Assembly (NCBI GenBank): GCA_047619685.1 | Contig: JBLHLC010000054.1 | Span: forward strand, 1 to 21,344 | DNA: 21,344 nt | Reading direction: 5' to 3' | DNA from: JABDJZ01 sp047619685 | GTDB lineage: Bacteria > Bacteroidota > Rhodothermia > Rhodothermales > UBA10348 | In this document: positions 1-8,232 of the stretch, one piece after another | Layout of the letters: every line of letters begins with the position of its first letter | How positions within the stretch are numbered: position 1 is the stretch's first letter | The notes under the pieces: generated by a model | Database searches by the model: none | Seen by the model: the letters and a program-made list of their open reading frames with translations, nothing else | What the model was told of the DNA's origin: nothing | Program-made: the position numbers and the translations under genes

Positions 1-2026
1 ACTGCATGCTGTAGATCGCCCGTCCCTGGGTGATCGAGCGCATATCAGTCGAATATCCAAACATGCTTGATAGTGGCACGAATGCCTTGATAACCTGCGC
101 ATCCTGGCGCTGGACCATGTTGTCGATACGTCCTCGACGGCTGTTCAGGTCCCCGATGACATCGCCCATGTACTCCTCGGGAGTCACGACCTCGACGGCC
201 ATGATGGGCTCCATGATCTGCGGCTTGGCCTTGCGAGAGGCCTCCCGGAAAGCTGCCCTGCCGGCGATCTCAAATGCCATCTGATCCGAGTCAACCGCGT
301 GGAACTTACCGTCGTAGAGGCGCGCCCGAACGCCTTCCACCACGTAGCCCGCGAGGGGGCCCTGGTTCATTGCCGCCTTGATGCCCTTCTCGACAGGTGT
401 GATGAACTCGCGCGGAATGGATCCGCCCTTGATCTCATCGATGAACTCAAGCCCGACGAAGCCTTCCTCGGCAGGACCGATCTCAAGCCAAATCTCGGCA
501 AACTGTCCACGGCCACCGGTCTGCTTCTTGTGCTGGTAGCGGAGGTCCACGGCCTGCGTCAGTGCTTCTCTATAAGCAACCTGAGGCTTGCCAACGTTGG
601 CTTCCACCTTGAATTCGCGCTTGAGTCGATCCACAATGATCTCAAGGTGCAACTCGCCCATCCCGGCGATAATGGTCTGACCGGTTTCATGGTCGACCGA
701 AACCTTGAAGGTCGGATCCTCTTCTGCCAGCTTCTGGAGACCAACGCCAAGCTTGTCGTTGTCGGCCTTGGTCTTGGGCTCGATGGCGATCCGGATAACC
801 GGCTCGGGGAATTCCATCTGCTCAAGAACGATCTGGTGGTTGGGATCGCAGAGCGTGTCTCCCGTATACACCTCCTTCAGCCCAACCGCAGCCGCGATAT
901 CGCCAGCGCTGATGGACTCGACGTCCTCACGACTGTTGGCGTGCATGAAGAGGATGCGTCCGATCCGCTCTTTCTTCCCCGTCGACGAATTAATGACGGC
1001 GGTACCCTTGTCGAGCGTCCCTGAATACACACGAATGAACGTGATCTTACCGACGTACGGGTCTGTCGCAATCTTGAAGGCAATCGCGCTGAAGGGCTCG
1101 GATGGATCCGCGCTGCGCACCTCCTCAACCCCCGTCTTGGGCTGAACGCCGCGAATCGAGGCCACGTCCACCGGACTGGGGAGGTAGTCGATGACGCCAT
1201 CCAGCATCCGCTGGACGCCCTTGTTCTTGAAGGCCGAGCCGCAAAACACGGGAGTAATCTCCATGTTTAGCGTGGCTTCGCGGACAACCGCCTTGAGTTC
1301 GTCAGAGGTGATCTCCTCGCCCTCCAGGTACTTCATCAGCAGGTCGTCGTGGCGGTCGGCCACGGCCTCAAGGAGATTAATGCGCCAATGACGGGCATCC
1401 TTCTGCAGATCTGCGGGGATGTCGATCTCGTCCCAGGTAGCACCCTGAGTCTCGTCATGCCACACGATGGCCTTGTTCTCGATCAAGTCGATCACGCCGC
1501 GGAACATCGCGCCCTCGCCAATCGGCACCTGCACGGGAACCGGGTTGGCCTTCAGACGCTCGCGCATCTGGTTGATGGCAGCCTCGAAGTCTGCACCGGT
1601 GCGATCCATCTTGTTGACGAACGCGATGCGGGGGACCTTGTACTTGTTGGCCTGGCGCCAAACCGTCTCAGACTGGGGCTCTACGCCGCCAACAGCGCAG
1701 AAGAGCGCAACGGCTCCATCCAGAACACGCAACGAGCGCTCAACCTCAACGGTGAAGTCAACGTGGCCCGGCGTGTCAATAATGTTGATGCGGTAGTCCT
1801 TCCAGAACGCCTGGGTAGCCGCAGAAGTGATCGTGATACCACGCTCCTTCTCCTGCTCCATCCAGTCCATGGTGGCGCCGCCTTCGTGCACTTCCCCCAT
1901 GCGATGAAGCCGACCCGTGTAATACAGGATGCGCTCCGTCGTGGTCGTCTTACCAGCATCGATGTGGGCCATGATGCCAATGTTGCGCGTGCGCTCCAGG
2001 GCTACAGAACCGTTATTCGATGACAT
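1..2026 (-). CDS. fusA: Elongation factor G, 3' end cut by window edge
   Basis: EF-G is the cytoplasmic GTPase that drives tRNA-mRNA translocation and, with ribosome recycling factor, ribosome recycling. Translating the complement from ATG 2026-2024 gives 675 complete codons with no stop. The GTPase motifs are all present: P-loop AHIDAGKT at residues 20-27, switch I RGITI near 62-66, DTPGHVD at 84-90 and NKMD at 138-141. The frame stays EF-G-like to the edge, ending in GRAIYSMQ, which lies about 25 residues before the usual C-terminus. It is the third gene of the str operon, 45 nt after rpsG, so it is the housekeeping copy rather than a paralogue. No Shine-Dalgarno sequence is obvious. Family identity is certain; the true 3' end is outside the window. 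Confidence 0.98.
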   Translation of the reverse strand, partial: MSSNNGSVALERTRNIGIMAHIDAGKTTTTERILYYTGRLHRMGEVHEGGATMDWMEQEKERGITITSAATQAFWKDYRINIIDTPGHVDFTVEVERSLRVLDGAVALFCAVGGVEPQSETVWRQANKYKVPRIAFVNKMDRTGADFEAAINQMRERLKANPVPVQVPIGEGAMFRGVIDLIENKAIVWHDETQGATWDEIDIPADLQKDARHWRINLLEAVADRHDDLLMKYLEGEEITSDELKAVVREATLNMEITPVFCGSAFKNKGVQRMLDGVIDYLPSPVDVASIRGVQPKTGVEEVRSADPSEPFSAIAFKIATDPYVGKITFIRVYSGTLDKGTAVINSSTGKKERIGRILFMHANSREDVESISAGDIAAAVGLKEVYTGDTLCDPNHQIVLEQMEFPEPVIRIAIEPKTKADNDKLGVGLQKLAEEDPTFKVSVDHETGQTIIAGMGELHLEIIVDRLKREFKVEANVGKPQVAYREALTQAVDLRYQHKKQTGGRGQFAEIWLEIGPAEEGFVGLEFIDEIKGGSIPREFITPVEKGIKAAMNQGPLAGYVVEGVRARLYDGKFHAVDSDQMAFEIAGRAAFREASRKAKPQIMEPIMAVEVVTPEEYMGDVIGDLNSRRGRIDNMVQRQDAQVIKAFVPLSSMFGYSTDMRSITQGRAIYSMQ

Positions 2027-2071
2027 CTATCTCTACCTGATATTTGGCTGTGTAAGAACCCGCGGGTTCCC

Positions 2072-2539
2072 TTAGAAGCGGAAGTGAGCGAAAGCCTTAT
2101 TGGCTTCAGCCATCCTGTGCGTGTCGTCCTTTTTCTTCATGGCCCCACCTTCACCCTTGGCAGCGGCTATGAGCTCGGCCGCCAGACGGTTCGCCATACT
2201 CTTGTCGTTGCGCGCCTTGGCGTACTGGAGAATCCAGCGGAATGCCAATGCGGTGCGACGATCAGGGCGGACCTCAATCGGCACCTGGTACGTGGCGCCA
2301 CCAACCCGGCGGCTGCGCACTTCTACCAGAGGAGCTACGTTGTTCACCGCCTTGCGGAAAACTTCGACGCCGGGTTCCGTGGTACGATCTTCAATAAGGT
2401 CGAACGCCTGATAGATGAGGTGGCGAGCCACACTCTTCTTTCCGCTGTCCATGACCGAGTTCACAAAACGCGAAACCAGAATGTCGCCATACACTGGGTC
2501 GGCAATCGGTGTCCGGCGTTCCGCTTTTTTCTTACGCAT
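2072..2539 (-). CDS. rpsG: 30S ribosomal protein S7
   Basis: S7 is the primary 16S rRNA-binding protein that nucleates assembly of the 30S head and sits near the E site; in many bacteria it also represses the str operon. The product is 155 residues, the normal size. The N-terminus MRKKKAERR, the block DPVYGDILVSRFVN and the block RRVGGATYQVPIEV are family signatures. The ATG at 2539-2537 is followed directly by the conserved N-terminus, so the start is secure. It lies 51 nt after rpsL and 45 nt before fusA on the same strand, consistent with one transcript. No insertion or odd residue was noticed. Confidence 0.99.
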   Translation of the reverse strand: MRKKKAERRTPIADPVYGDILVSRFVNSVMDSGKKSVARHLIYQAFDLIEDRTTEPGVEVFRKAVNNVAPLVEVRSRRVGGATYQVPIEVRPDRRTALAFRWILQYAKARNDKSMANRLAAELIAAAKGEGGAMKKKDDTHRMAEANKAFAHFRF

Positions 2540-2590
2540 AGTCTACTCTCGTTCGCTGTGGCCCGGGCCCGCGAGGAACTTGTTGACTGA

Positions 2591-2959
2591 TTACGGGCGC
2601 TTGGCGCCGTACTTGGAACGTGACTGCTTCCTGTCTGCGACACCAGAGGTGTCCAGCGCGCCACGAATGATGTGGTACTTCACACCGGGAAGGTCCTTGA
2701 CGCGACCGCCACGAACCAGCACAATGGAGTGCTCCTGAAGGTTGTGACCCTCACCCGGGATATAGGCGATAATCTCGAACCCGTTTGTGAGGCGAACCTT
2801 TGCCACCTTACGAAGGGCTGAGTTCGGCTTTTTAGGTGTCGTCGTGTATACACGAGTGCATACGCCGCGACGCTGCGGGCATGACGCCAACGCCGGCGAC
2901 TTGGTGTTCTTGACCTTGTCGTGGCGTCCCTTGCGGACAAGCTGCTGGATTGTAGGCAC
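2591..2959 (-). CDS. rpsL: 30S ribosomal protein S12
   Basis: S12 lies at the decoding centre and affects translational accuracy. The 122-residue product carries the universal block YTTTPKKPNSALRKV and the loop GGRVKDLPGV. The streptomycin-relevant lysines (K43 and K88 in this numbering) are wild type, so the sequence predicts no rpsL-type streptomycin resistance. D89 is the residue that is beta-methylthiolated in many bacteria. The start is GTG at 2959-2957; no in-frame ATG lies just upstream and the conserved MPTIQQLVRK follows, so GTG is accepted although no Shine-Dalgarno sequence is visible. It is the first gene of the str operon. Confidence 0.98.
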   Translation of the reverse strand: MPTIQQLVRKGRHDKVKNTKSPALASCPQRRGVCTRVYTTTPKKPNSALRKVAKVRLTNGFEIIAYIPGEGHNLQEHSIVLVRGGRVKDLPGVKYHIIRGALDTSGVADRKQSRSKYGAKRP

Positions 2960-3115
2960 GAAATGTTTCTGACTTTCGGCTCCGAAGAACCGACTTGGAT
3001 TGTAGACCGCGACACCGGGCCGCGACTTGTTTCAGCCTGATAATATAGGGGCATTTGAGACCGTTACGCGGGAGGCTCCGTGAAGAAACCCAACATGGCC
3101 GCCCCCGAAGGGCCC

Positions 3116-3132
3116 ATTCGGCCGAATTCGGC
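3116..3132. repeat. Two overlapping perfect 12-bp palindromes
   Basis: ATTCGGCCGAAT (3116-3127) and GCCGAATTCGGC (3121-3132) are each perfect palindromes and share seven bases. As a result ATTCGGC occurs twice as a direct repeat spaced exactly 10 bp, about one helical turn. They lie about 70 nt upstream of the only -10-like box in the gap before rpsL. A dimeric DNA-binding protein could use such a site, but no regulator is identified. Confidence 0.5.
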
Positions 3133-3159
3133 ACTTTAGACTGCCCGGCGTCTTTCGGT

Positions 3160-3183
3160 ACTGATATACCGGTCTGTATCAGT
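3160..3183. repeat. 7-bp inverted repeat in the ftsH-rpsL gap
   Basis: ACTGATA (3160-3166) and TATCAGT (3177-3183) form a perfect 7-bp dyad around a 10-nt spacer. A T-G and an A-T pair inside can extend it to 9 bp around a 6-nt loop. There is no adjacent U-tract on the minus strand, so it does not look like an intrinsic terminator for ftsH. It could be an operator or an RNA hairpin at the 3' end of the ftsH transcript. Confidence 0.45.
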
Positions 3184-3256
3184 TATCAAAAACGACCTGA
3201 GAGAGTGAGCCGGTCTCCTTGAGTGCACTCGGGCTCGCCCCCCCCCGCGAAGACAC

Positions 3257-5374
3257 TCACTTGGCGGCAGAGGCGTCCGTTACATCGGCCGCGGCCGTAT
3301 CGTCGGCATCGTCAGTCGGAGTCGTCTCTTCGGCCCCCTCGGCCTTAGCTGCGGCAGCTGCCGCTGTCGCTTCAGCCGCGGCAGCGGTGGCCCCGTTCGT
3401 ATGGTAGTGGTCCAACTCTACGTAGTTGCCGTGGGGACGCTCTCCAAGGATCTCGACGAGATCGCGCGGACCCAGGATTTCCTTTTGGAGAAGCACCTCT
3501 GCCATCTTGTCCAGCAAGTCCCGCTTCTCGAGCAGCAACGCCTTGGCTGCGACTCGGACCTCGGCGATAATGCTCTTGACCTCCTCATCAATAGCGAGCG
3601 CGGTGGCGTCAGAGTAGGGCTTTGTGAAGACTGGACTGTCGGCGTTCCCGGACAGATTGAAGGACACCCAACCAACCCGCTCGGACATTCCGTAGTCCGC
3701 CACCATGGCGTATGCCATTTTGGTGATGCGCTCCAAGTCATTCTGTGCGCCCGTAGAAATAGCCCCAAAGACAATTTCTTCAGCGACGCGGCCTCCGACT
3801 GCCATTGTCATGCGATCGACCAACGCCTCCCTGGAGTACAGGTAGCGCTCGTCAGGCAGGTACTGGGCATACCCCAGGGCCGCCAGTCCACGCGGCACAA
3901 TGGAGACCTTGACCACCGGGTCCGTGTTCTCCAGAAACCAGCCCGTAATCGCGTGCCCTGCCTCGTGGTAGGCTACGATCTTGCGTTCCTCCGGCGAGAT
4001 GATCTTGTTCTTCTTCTCCAAGCCGGCGATCACGCGATCATTGGCTTTCTCGAAGTCCTCCATCTCGATGCACTCCTTGTCCAGCCTGGCTGCAAGAAGT
4101 GCGGCCTCATTGCAGACGTTGGCAATCTCGGCCCCCGCAAAACCCGGCGTCTGGCTGGCCAGCACCTGCAGGTTGACGTTGTCGCCAAGAATCAGGTCAC
4201 GGGTGTGCACCTTGAAAATCTCGGCGCGCTCGCGGCGGTCAGGCTTGTCAATGAGGATCTGCCGATCGAAACGACCGGGACGCAATAGCGCGGTGTCCAG
4301 CACGTCGGGGCGGTTGGTGGCCGCCATAATGATCACACCCTTGTCGGTATTGAACCCGTCCATTTCAACCAGAATCTGGTTGAGGGTGTTCTCGCGCTCA
4401 TCATTCGCGCCCATCATCATCCCGCGACCGCGGGTGCGCCCAATCGCATCAATCTCATCTATAAAGATGATGCAGGGAGCCTTTTCCTTGGCCTGCTTGA
4501 ACAGGTCTCTAACACGGGCAGCACCGACACCCACGAACATCTCGACAAAGTCAGAACCGGACAGCGAGAAGAACGGAGTACCCGCCTCTCCTGCCACCGC
4601 CTTGGCCAGCAGTGTCTTTCCCGTCCCCGGAGGGCCAACCAACAGGACGCCCTTGGGGAGTTTGCCGCCCAACTTGGTGAACTTCTCTGGCGTCTGGAGA
4701 AACTCCACGACTTCGGCCACTTCTTCCTTGGCCTCTTCGAGACCCGCAACGTCCGCAAAGGTGATCTTCTGATCCGCCATCGCGTCGAAGAGCACGGCCT
4801 TGTTCTTGCCGATGTTCAGGACCTGCGAGTTCGGGTTCATGCGGCGAAGCATGAATATCCACAGGCCGATGATGATCGCCAGAGGGAACAACCAGTAGAG
4901 CAGGCCCCCCAGGAAATTCTCCTCCTGGTCGGCAGAAAACGAGACCTCCTGTCCGTTGCTGGCCTGAGCACTCTCGTTGTGCGCCATCAGGTACGCGACG
5001 AGTTCGTGATCCGCAGGTTTGACCGTCACGAAGCCATTCTCCGACTCCGTTTCTGACGGACCAAAGAGATTCTGCGGCGGCGGCCCAACCTTGACCCGAC
5101 CCTGCGAGACGGCTTCCGGCGTGTAGGTACCGTCCACCCGTTTGTCGTTGACTACAACGACATCGGCAACGTAGCCATCACGGACGTACTGCAGGAAGGT
5201 TGAGTATTCGACCTCGTTGGGGACCTGTGCGCCCACAAAAAGGAAGATGTGGACCATGATCGCCATGAAGAGCGCGAGGTAGATCCAGAGCGCCATTTTG
5301 GGGCGCCCTCCTGACCCCAGGCCTCCTGGAGATGATCCTCGATCCGACTTACTATTCTGGTCCTGCTGACCCAT
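3257..5374 (-). CDS. ftsH: ATP-dependent zinc metalloprotease FtsH
   Basis: FtsH is the membrane-anchored AAA+ protease that degrades unassembled membrane proteins and regulators. With ATG 5374 the product has 705 residues. A basic N-terminus precedes membrane segment 1 (about 29-48), then a periplasmic domain (about 50-153) and membrane segment 2 (about 155-176). The AAA+ module has Walker A GPPGTGKT (247-254), a pore loop MFVGVG (279-284), Walker B IIFIDEID (302-309) and the second region of homology ending LLRPGRFDR. The zinc site is HEAGH (470-474) with D546 as probable third ligand. ATG 5374 is preferred because AAAGG precedes it by 6 nt; an in-frame ATG at 5431 would add 19 residues lacking family likeness. 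The last 45 residues are Ala/Asp/Glu/Thr-rich and probably disordered. Confidence 0.97.
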   Translation of the reverse strand: MGQQDQNSKSDRGSSPGGLGSGGRPKMALWIYLALFMAIMVHIFLFVGAQVPNEVEYSTFLQYVRDGYVADVVVVNDKRVDGTYTPEAVSQGRVKVGPPPQNLFGPSETESENGFVTVKPADHELVAYLMAHNESAQASNGQEVSFSADQEENFLGGLLYWLFPLAIIIGLWIFMLRRMNPNSQVLNIGKNKAVLFDAMADQKITFADVAGLEEAKEEVAEVVEFLQTPEKFTKLGGKLPKGVLLVGPPGTGKTLLAKAVAGEAGTPFFSLSGSDFVEMFVGVGAARVRDLFKQAKEKAPCIIFIDEIDAIGRTRGRGMMMGANDERENTLNQILVEMDGFNTDKGVIIMAATNRPDVLDTALLRPGRFDRQILIDKPDRRERAEIFKVHTRDLILGDNVNLQVLASQTPGFAGAEIANVCNEAALLAARLDKECIEMEDFEKANDRVIAGLEKKNKIISPEERKIVAYHEAGHAITGWFLENTDPVVKVSIVPRGLAALGYAQYLPDERYLYSREALVDRMTMAVGGRVAEEIVFGAISTGAQNDLERITKMAYAMVADYGMSERVGWVSFNLSGNADSPVFTKPYSDATALAIDEEVKSIIAEVRVAAKALLLEKRDLLDKMAEVLLQKEILGPRDLVEILGERPHGNYVELDHYHTNGATAAAAEATAAAAAAKAEGAEETTPTDDADDTAAADVTDASAAK

Positions 5375-5508
5375 ATCCTGCCTTTTTCCTGACGCGACTA
5401 TTGCTCCCTTCTGAAGCCCGGGCCGTACCATGCCGCCCTGTGTTGGTTCCTACGCGCAGGTGTGATCCGGGATGCGCCGAGTCCGTCTAAAGGCATAATC
5501 TTTACCGA
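5375..5508. promoter_or_regulatory. Divergent intergenic region, ftsH and hydrolase
   Basis: This 134-nt gap separates the divergently transcribed ftsH and the alpha/beta-hydrolase lipoprotein gene, so it must hold both promoters unless upstream starts are used. On the plus strand TAATCTTTA (5496-5504) resembles the Bacteroidota -7 box with one extra spacer base, but it ends only 4 nt before the ATG and no matching -33 TTG was found. I assign no precise promoter. Confidence 0.35.
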
Positions 5509-7356
5509 ATGCGAAGCACTCTACCCTTACTTTTCATCGGCCTTGCCGTCTTGCTGATCGCCTGTTCCGCGGGGCCTCTGGTCACGCCGTCGGACCACGC
5601 CACCGTACTCGCCGAGCACACACTGCGCGAGGTAAACCCTTCCGAACCCGGCACGTGGTCCGTAAAAACGCTGTATTACGGATCCGGCACTGACCGCAGG
5701 CGGAGTGTCTTCAGAGACTCTGTTGCGATTGTGACCGATAGCGTGGACGCATCAAAATTGGTCAGCCTGGGCGAGTCTGCCAAGAGTCGCAATCGGTATT
5801 GGGGATTCGCGCCCGAGGCCTTCCCGCTGAACGGCCGCGTCTGGTACCCCGATGGAGATGGGCCCTTCCCCTTGGTCCTGATTGCCCACGGGAATCACAA
5901 CATGAAGGACTTTTCCGATCCGGGATACGGGTACCTGGGCGAACTGCTCGCGTCCCAGGGATACATCTTCGTCTCGGTGGACATGAACTTCGTCAACGGC
6001 GGTATACGCGGCGAAAACGATGCGCGCGGATGGCTCTTCCTCAAACATCTTGAAGCGTGGAGAACCTTCAACCAAACCCCTGACGGACCGCTCTACAAGA
6101 AGGCGGATCTGGAGGAGGTGGCACTTATCGGGCACTCCCGGGGCGGTGAGGCTGTCGCCCACGCGGCTGCCTTCAACAAGCTTGGTAGATATCCTGATGA
6201 CGGCACCCTCAGCTTCGATTTCGGATTCGGGATTCGCTCCATCATTGCCATCGCGCCGGTTGACGGCCAGTACCTCCCTACGGGACGGTCTGTCCCCCTG
6301 ACTGACGTGAACTACCTGGTCTTCCACGGCTCCCACGATGGCGACGTCAGCAGTTTTCATGGTCTGAGGCAATACCAGCGTGTCTCTTTTTCTCCGGGCT
6401 CAGACTACTTCAAGTCGGCCGTTTATATGTATCGGGCCAACCACGGACAGTGGAATACGGTCTGGAACAACAAAGACAATGGACCCCGGAGTGGCCGAAT
6501 CCTTCGCCTTGATTCGTTGGTACCAGCGGAGGAGCAGCGACAATTTGCGAAGGTCTATATCCCCGCCTTCCTCGATGCGACGCTTAAGAAGAACGATCGC
6601 TACCTGTCGCTTTTTCCCGATCACAGAACCGCGTCTGACTGGCTTCCGAGGACGATGTATCTGGCCAGATACCAACACGCCTCGTTCCGGCCGTTGGCCG
6701 ACTTCGAGGGTGATATTGATCTGGAGACCGGGTCCGAGACGGGCGTGCGGCTGGCTGGCGACTCCCTGAAGACCTGGAAGGAAAACGAACTCGTCCTGCG
6801 CTCCCGGAACAGAGCGAATACCTCGGCCTCCCAGCAGAATCAGGCCGCCTGGCTTTCGTGGGAACGCGACTCCACCAACACGATTCCGCAGTTCAGAATT
6901 ACGCTGCCGGACTCGCTGACCGATTCATGGGACGTAGGTCCAACTTCGACCGTCGAACTGCTTCTTTCTCCTGCCGAGCCAGGTGCTTCGGAGGACTCTC
7001 TGGCCGTTCCGGGTGCCTCGGTGGACCTGAGCATTCAACTCTCCGACCGGGCCGGGCATTCCGCACGTGTCCGTCTGAGTGGCTATGGACCGATCCGAGA
7101 GCCTCTGGACATACAGATCCTTCGGAGAAACCGGGACGCCGAGCGGTTCGAGAACACCTGGGAGAACGTGCTGCAGGGATTCTCGATTCCAGTGGCAGAC
7201 TTTGTGGCCGTGGAGCCGGCGCTGGACCTCAACACGCTGCTGGAGATCGCGCTGGTGTTCGACCTCAGTCCCAAGGGTCAGGTTGTGATCGACGACATCG
7301 GCCTCGCCAACCCTCCGGAAGGCTTCCTGCGCCATCGCATTCCGATGAAGCAGTAA
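5509..7356 (+). CDS. Secreted alpha/beta-hydrolase lipoprotein with C-terminal beta-sandwich-like domain
   Basis: The 615-residue product is probably an outer-envelope lipoprotein with esterase-like activity; the substrate is unknown. The N-terminus is a hydrophobic signal with lipobox LIAC and Cys19 as the lipidated residue. A typical alpha/beta-hydrolase fold follows: VLIAHGNHN (123-131) around the oxyanion region, the nucleophile elbow GHSRGG with Ser210, HDGD with candidate acid Asp277, and NHGQW with candidate catalytic His312. Residues about 395-610 are unrelated to the hydrolase and resemble a galactose-binding or carbohydrate-binding beta-sandwich, ending in a VVIDDIGLANPP-like strand. 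Dienelactone-hydrolase or PAF-acetylhydrolase relatives are the nearest family types. It is a single gene, divergent from ftsH; its stop lies 6 nt from the convergent gene's stop. Weak AAAGG is about 17 nt before the ATG. Confidence 0.85.
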   Translation: MRSTLPLLFIGLAVLLIACSAGPLVTPSDHATVLAEHTLREVNPSEPGTWSVKTLYYGSGTDRRRSVFRDSVAIVTDSVDASKLVSLGESAKSRNRYWGFAPEAFPLNGRVWYPDGDGPFPLVLIAHGNHNMKDFSDPGYGYLGELLASQGYIFVSVDMNFVNGGIRGENDARGWLFLKHLEAWRTFNQTPDGPLYKKADLEEVALIGHSRGGEAVAHAAAFNKLGRYPDDGTLSFDFGFGIRSIIAIAPVDGQYLPTGRSVPLTDVNYLVFHGSHDGDVSSFHGLRQYQRVSFSPGSDYFKSAVYMYRANHGQWNTVWNNKDNGPRSGRILRLDSLVPAEEQRQFAKVYIPAFLDATLKKNDRYLSLFPDHRTASDWLPRTMYLARYQHASFRPLADFEGDIDLETGSETGVRLAGDSLKTWKENELVLRSRNRANTSASQQNQAAWLSWERDSTNTIPQFRITLPDSLTDSWDVGPTSTVELLLSPAEPGASEDSLAVPGASVDLSIQLSDRAGHSARVRLSGYGPIREPLDIQILRRNRDAERFENTWENVLQGFSIPVADFVAVEPALDLNTLLEIALVFDLSPKGQVVIDDIGLANPPEGFLRHRIPMKQ

Positions 7357-7362
7357 CCCGGA

Positions 7363-8232
7363 CTATCTCCAGATTAATCCGATGCGGTGGGTCGGATTTG
7401 AAGGATCTGACGAGGCGTATTCAATCGTCAGGCCGTCAAGCGAAATCGAGCCGCCCACCGACAGAACGGCATTCGAACTGGCGGGTCGATCCCGGACGCC
7501 TCCAAGCAACCGGAACGTCCTCCCGCTCACCGGCCAGTACGCCAACTCAAGGCCGCCGCCCCCTGTCCAGCCTGCCTGCCCGTGGCCGACATGGGCGGCA
7601 GCGGCCAGGTCGAGGGGTCCAACCTGCACGGTCTCCAGAGCCAATTGGGCGCGGTAGGTCGGGTCGTTGACGATGGAGGCATTGCCTGCCGAAACGTCGG
7701 AGCCCAGGTCCGTCACCGAGGCACCCAGCCGGAGCCTCCCGAGGTCACGCATCACCCCGGCACTGAAACTTGCGGCACGGGCATGATGGCTATCCTGGGC
7801 CCGCTCCACCAGAGACACCTGAACGCCTACATCAAAACCAAAAACCTCGCGAGACAGGGCTCCCGAAGCTCGAAGATCCGCGGAGATCTGGTCCAGGTGG
7901 GCCGGACTCCCGAATCCCAGAAACGTCTGGATCCCCAAGACAAAGCCATTGCCGGCCACCGACAAGAACGCTCCGGTTTGGCGGGGTTCATCCATTCGAA
8001 TACTGGCTTCGCCACCGGAGGCTCTACCCGCGACGGCAGGATTAATGAAGGCCTCCCCCGGACTGCCGAGGCCGATTGCTCCGCCCATGGCTGCACTTCG
8101 CACCGTCGGGGCATGGACGGCCTGCGCCTGCACCACCCGACAGGGAGCGGATGCGGCCACAAGAACGGCCGCCAGAAGGAGCCAGTTGCCGACAGGTATC
8201 AGGGAGCCTCCGAGTCTTGGATGTTTAGTCAC
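7363..8232 (-). CDS. PorV/PorQ-like outer-membrane beta-barrel protein
   Basis: The product has 289 residues if translation starts at GTG 8232-8230. This start is chosen because the preceding gene's stop TAA (8227-8225) lies inside the overlap GTGACTAA and because it begins a clean signal peptide: basic TKHPR, a hydrophobic core LLLAAVLVAAS and a cleavage region VQAQA near residue 37. A longer frame from 8319 would add 29 residues reading through the end of the upstream gene. The block SAAMGGAIG (46-54) followed by NPA (64-66) is the N-terminal signature of PorV/PorQ/FadL-like barrels; the rest alternates short Gly-rich amphipathic strands and ends in a strand-like RIGLIWR. In T9SS organisms such proteins help release or modify substrates at the outer membrane. 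Family level is probable; which Por protein is not decided. Confidence 0.75.
   Translation of the reverse strand: MTKHPRLGGSLIPVGNWLLLAAVLVAASAPCRVVQAQAVHAPTVRSAAMGGAIGLGSPGEAFINPAVAGRASGGEASIRMDEPRQTGAFLSVAGNGFVLGIQTFLGFGSPAHLDQISADLRASGALSREVFGFDVGVQVSLVERAQDSHHARAASFSAGVMRDLGRLRLGASVTDLGSDVSAGNASIVNDPTYRAQLALETVQVGPLDLAAAAHVGHGQAGWTGGGGLELAYWPVSGRTFRLLGGVRDRPASSNAVLSVGGSISLDGLTIEYASSDPSNPTHRIGLIWR

Larger units (their letters stand above)
2960..3256. promoter_or_regulatory. Intergenic region between ftsH and rpsL, probable str operon control region
   Basis: The 297-nt gap between the end of ftsH and the start of rpsL holds no supportable gene. On the minus strand an A/T-rich TATATT (3047-3042) lies about 85 nt before rpsL and could be a -10 box, but no convincing -35 or Bacteroidota-type -33 TTG sits at the right distance. 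Further upstream are two overlapping 12-bp palindromes (3116-3132) and a 7-bp dyad (3160-3183), listed separately. A run of nine C lies at 3238-3246, just beyond the ftsH stop. No clear intrinsic terminator for ftsH was found. That this region drives the str operon follows from its position, not from a recognised promoter. Confidence 0.45.

Noticed and set aside
299..1024. Plus-strand open frames opposite fusA
   Set aside because: The minus strand encodes an unbroken EF-G with all GTPase motifs; these are shadows of high-GC coding DNA.
2591..2959. Possible streptomycin-resistance allele of rpsL
   Set aside because: Both resistance-associated lysines (43 and 88) are wild type.
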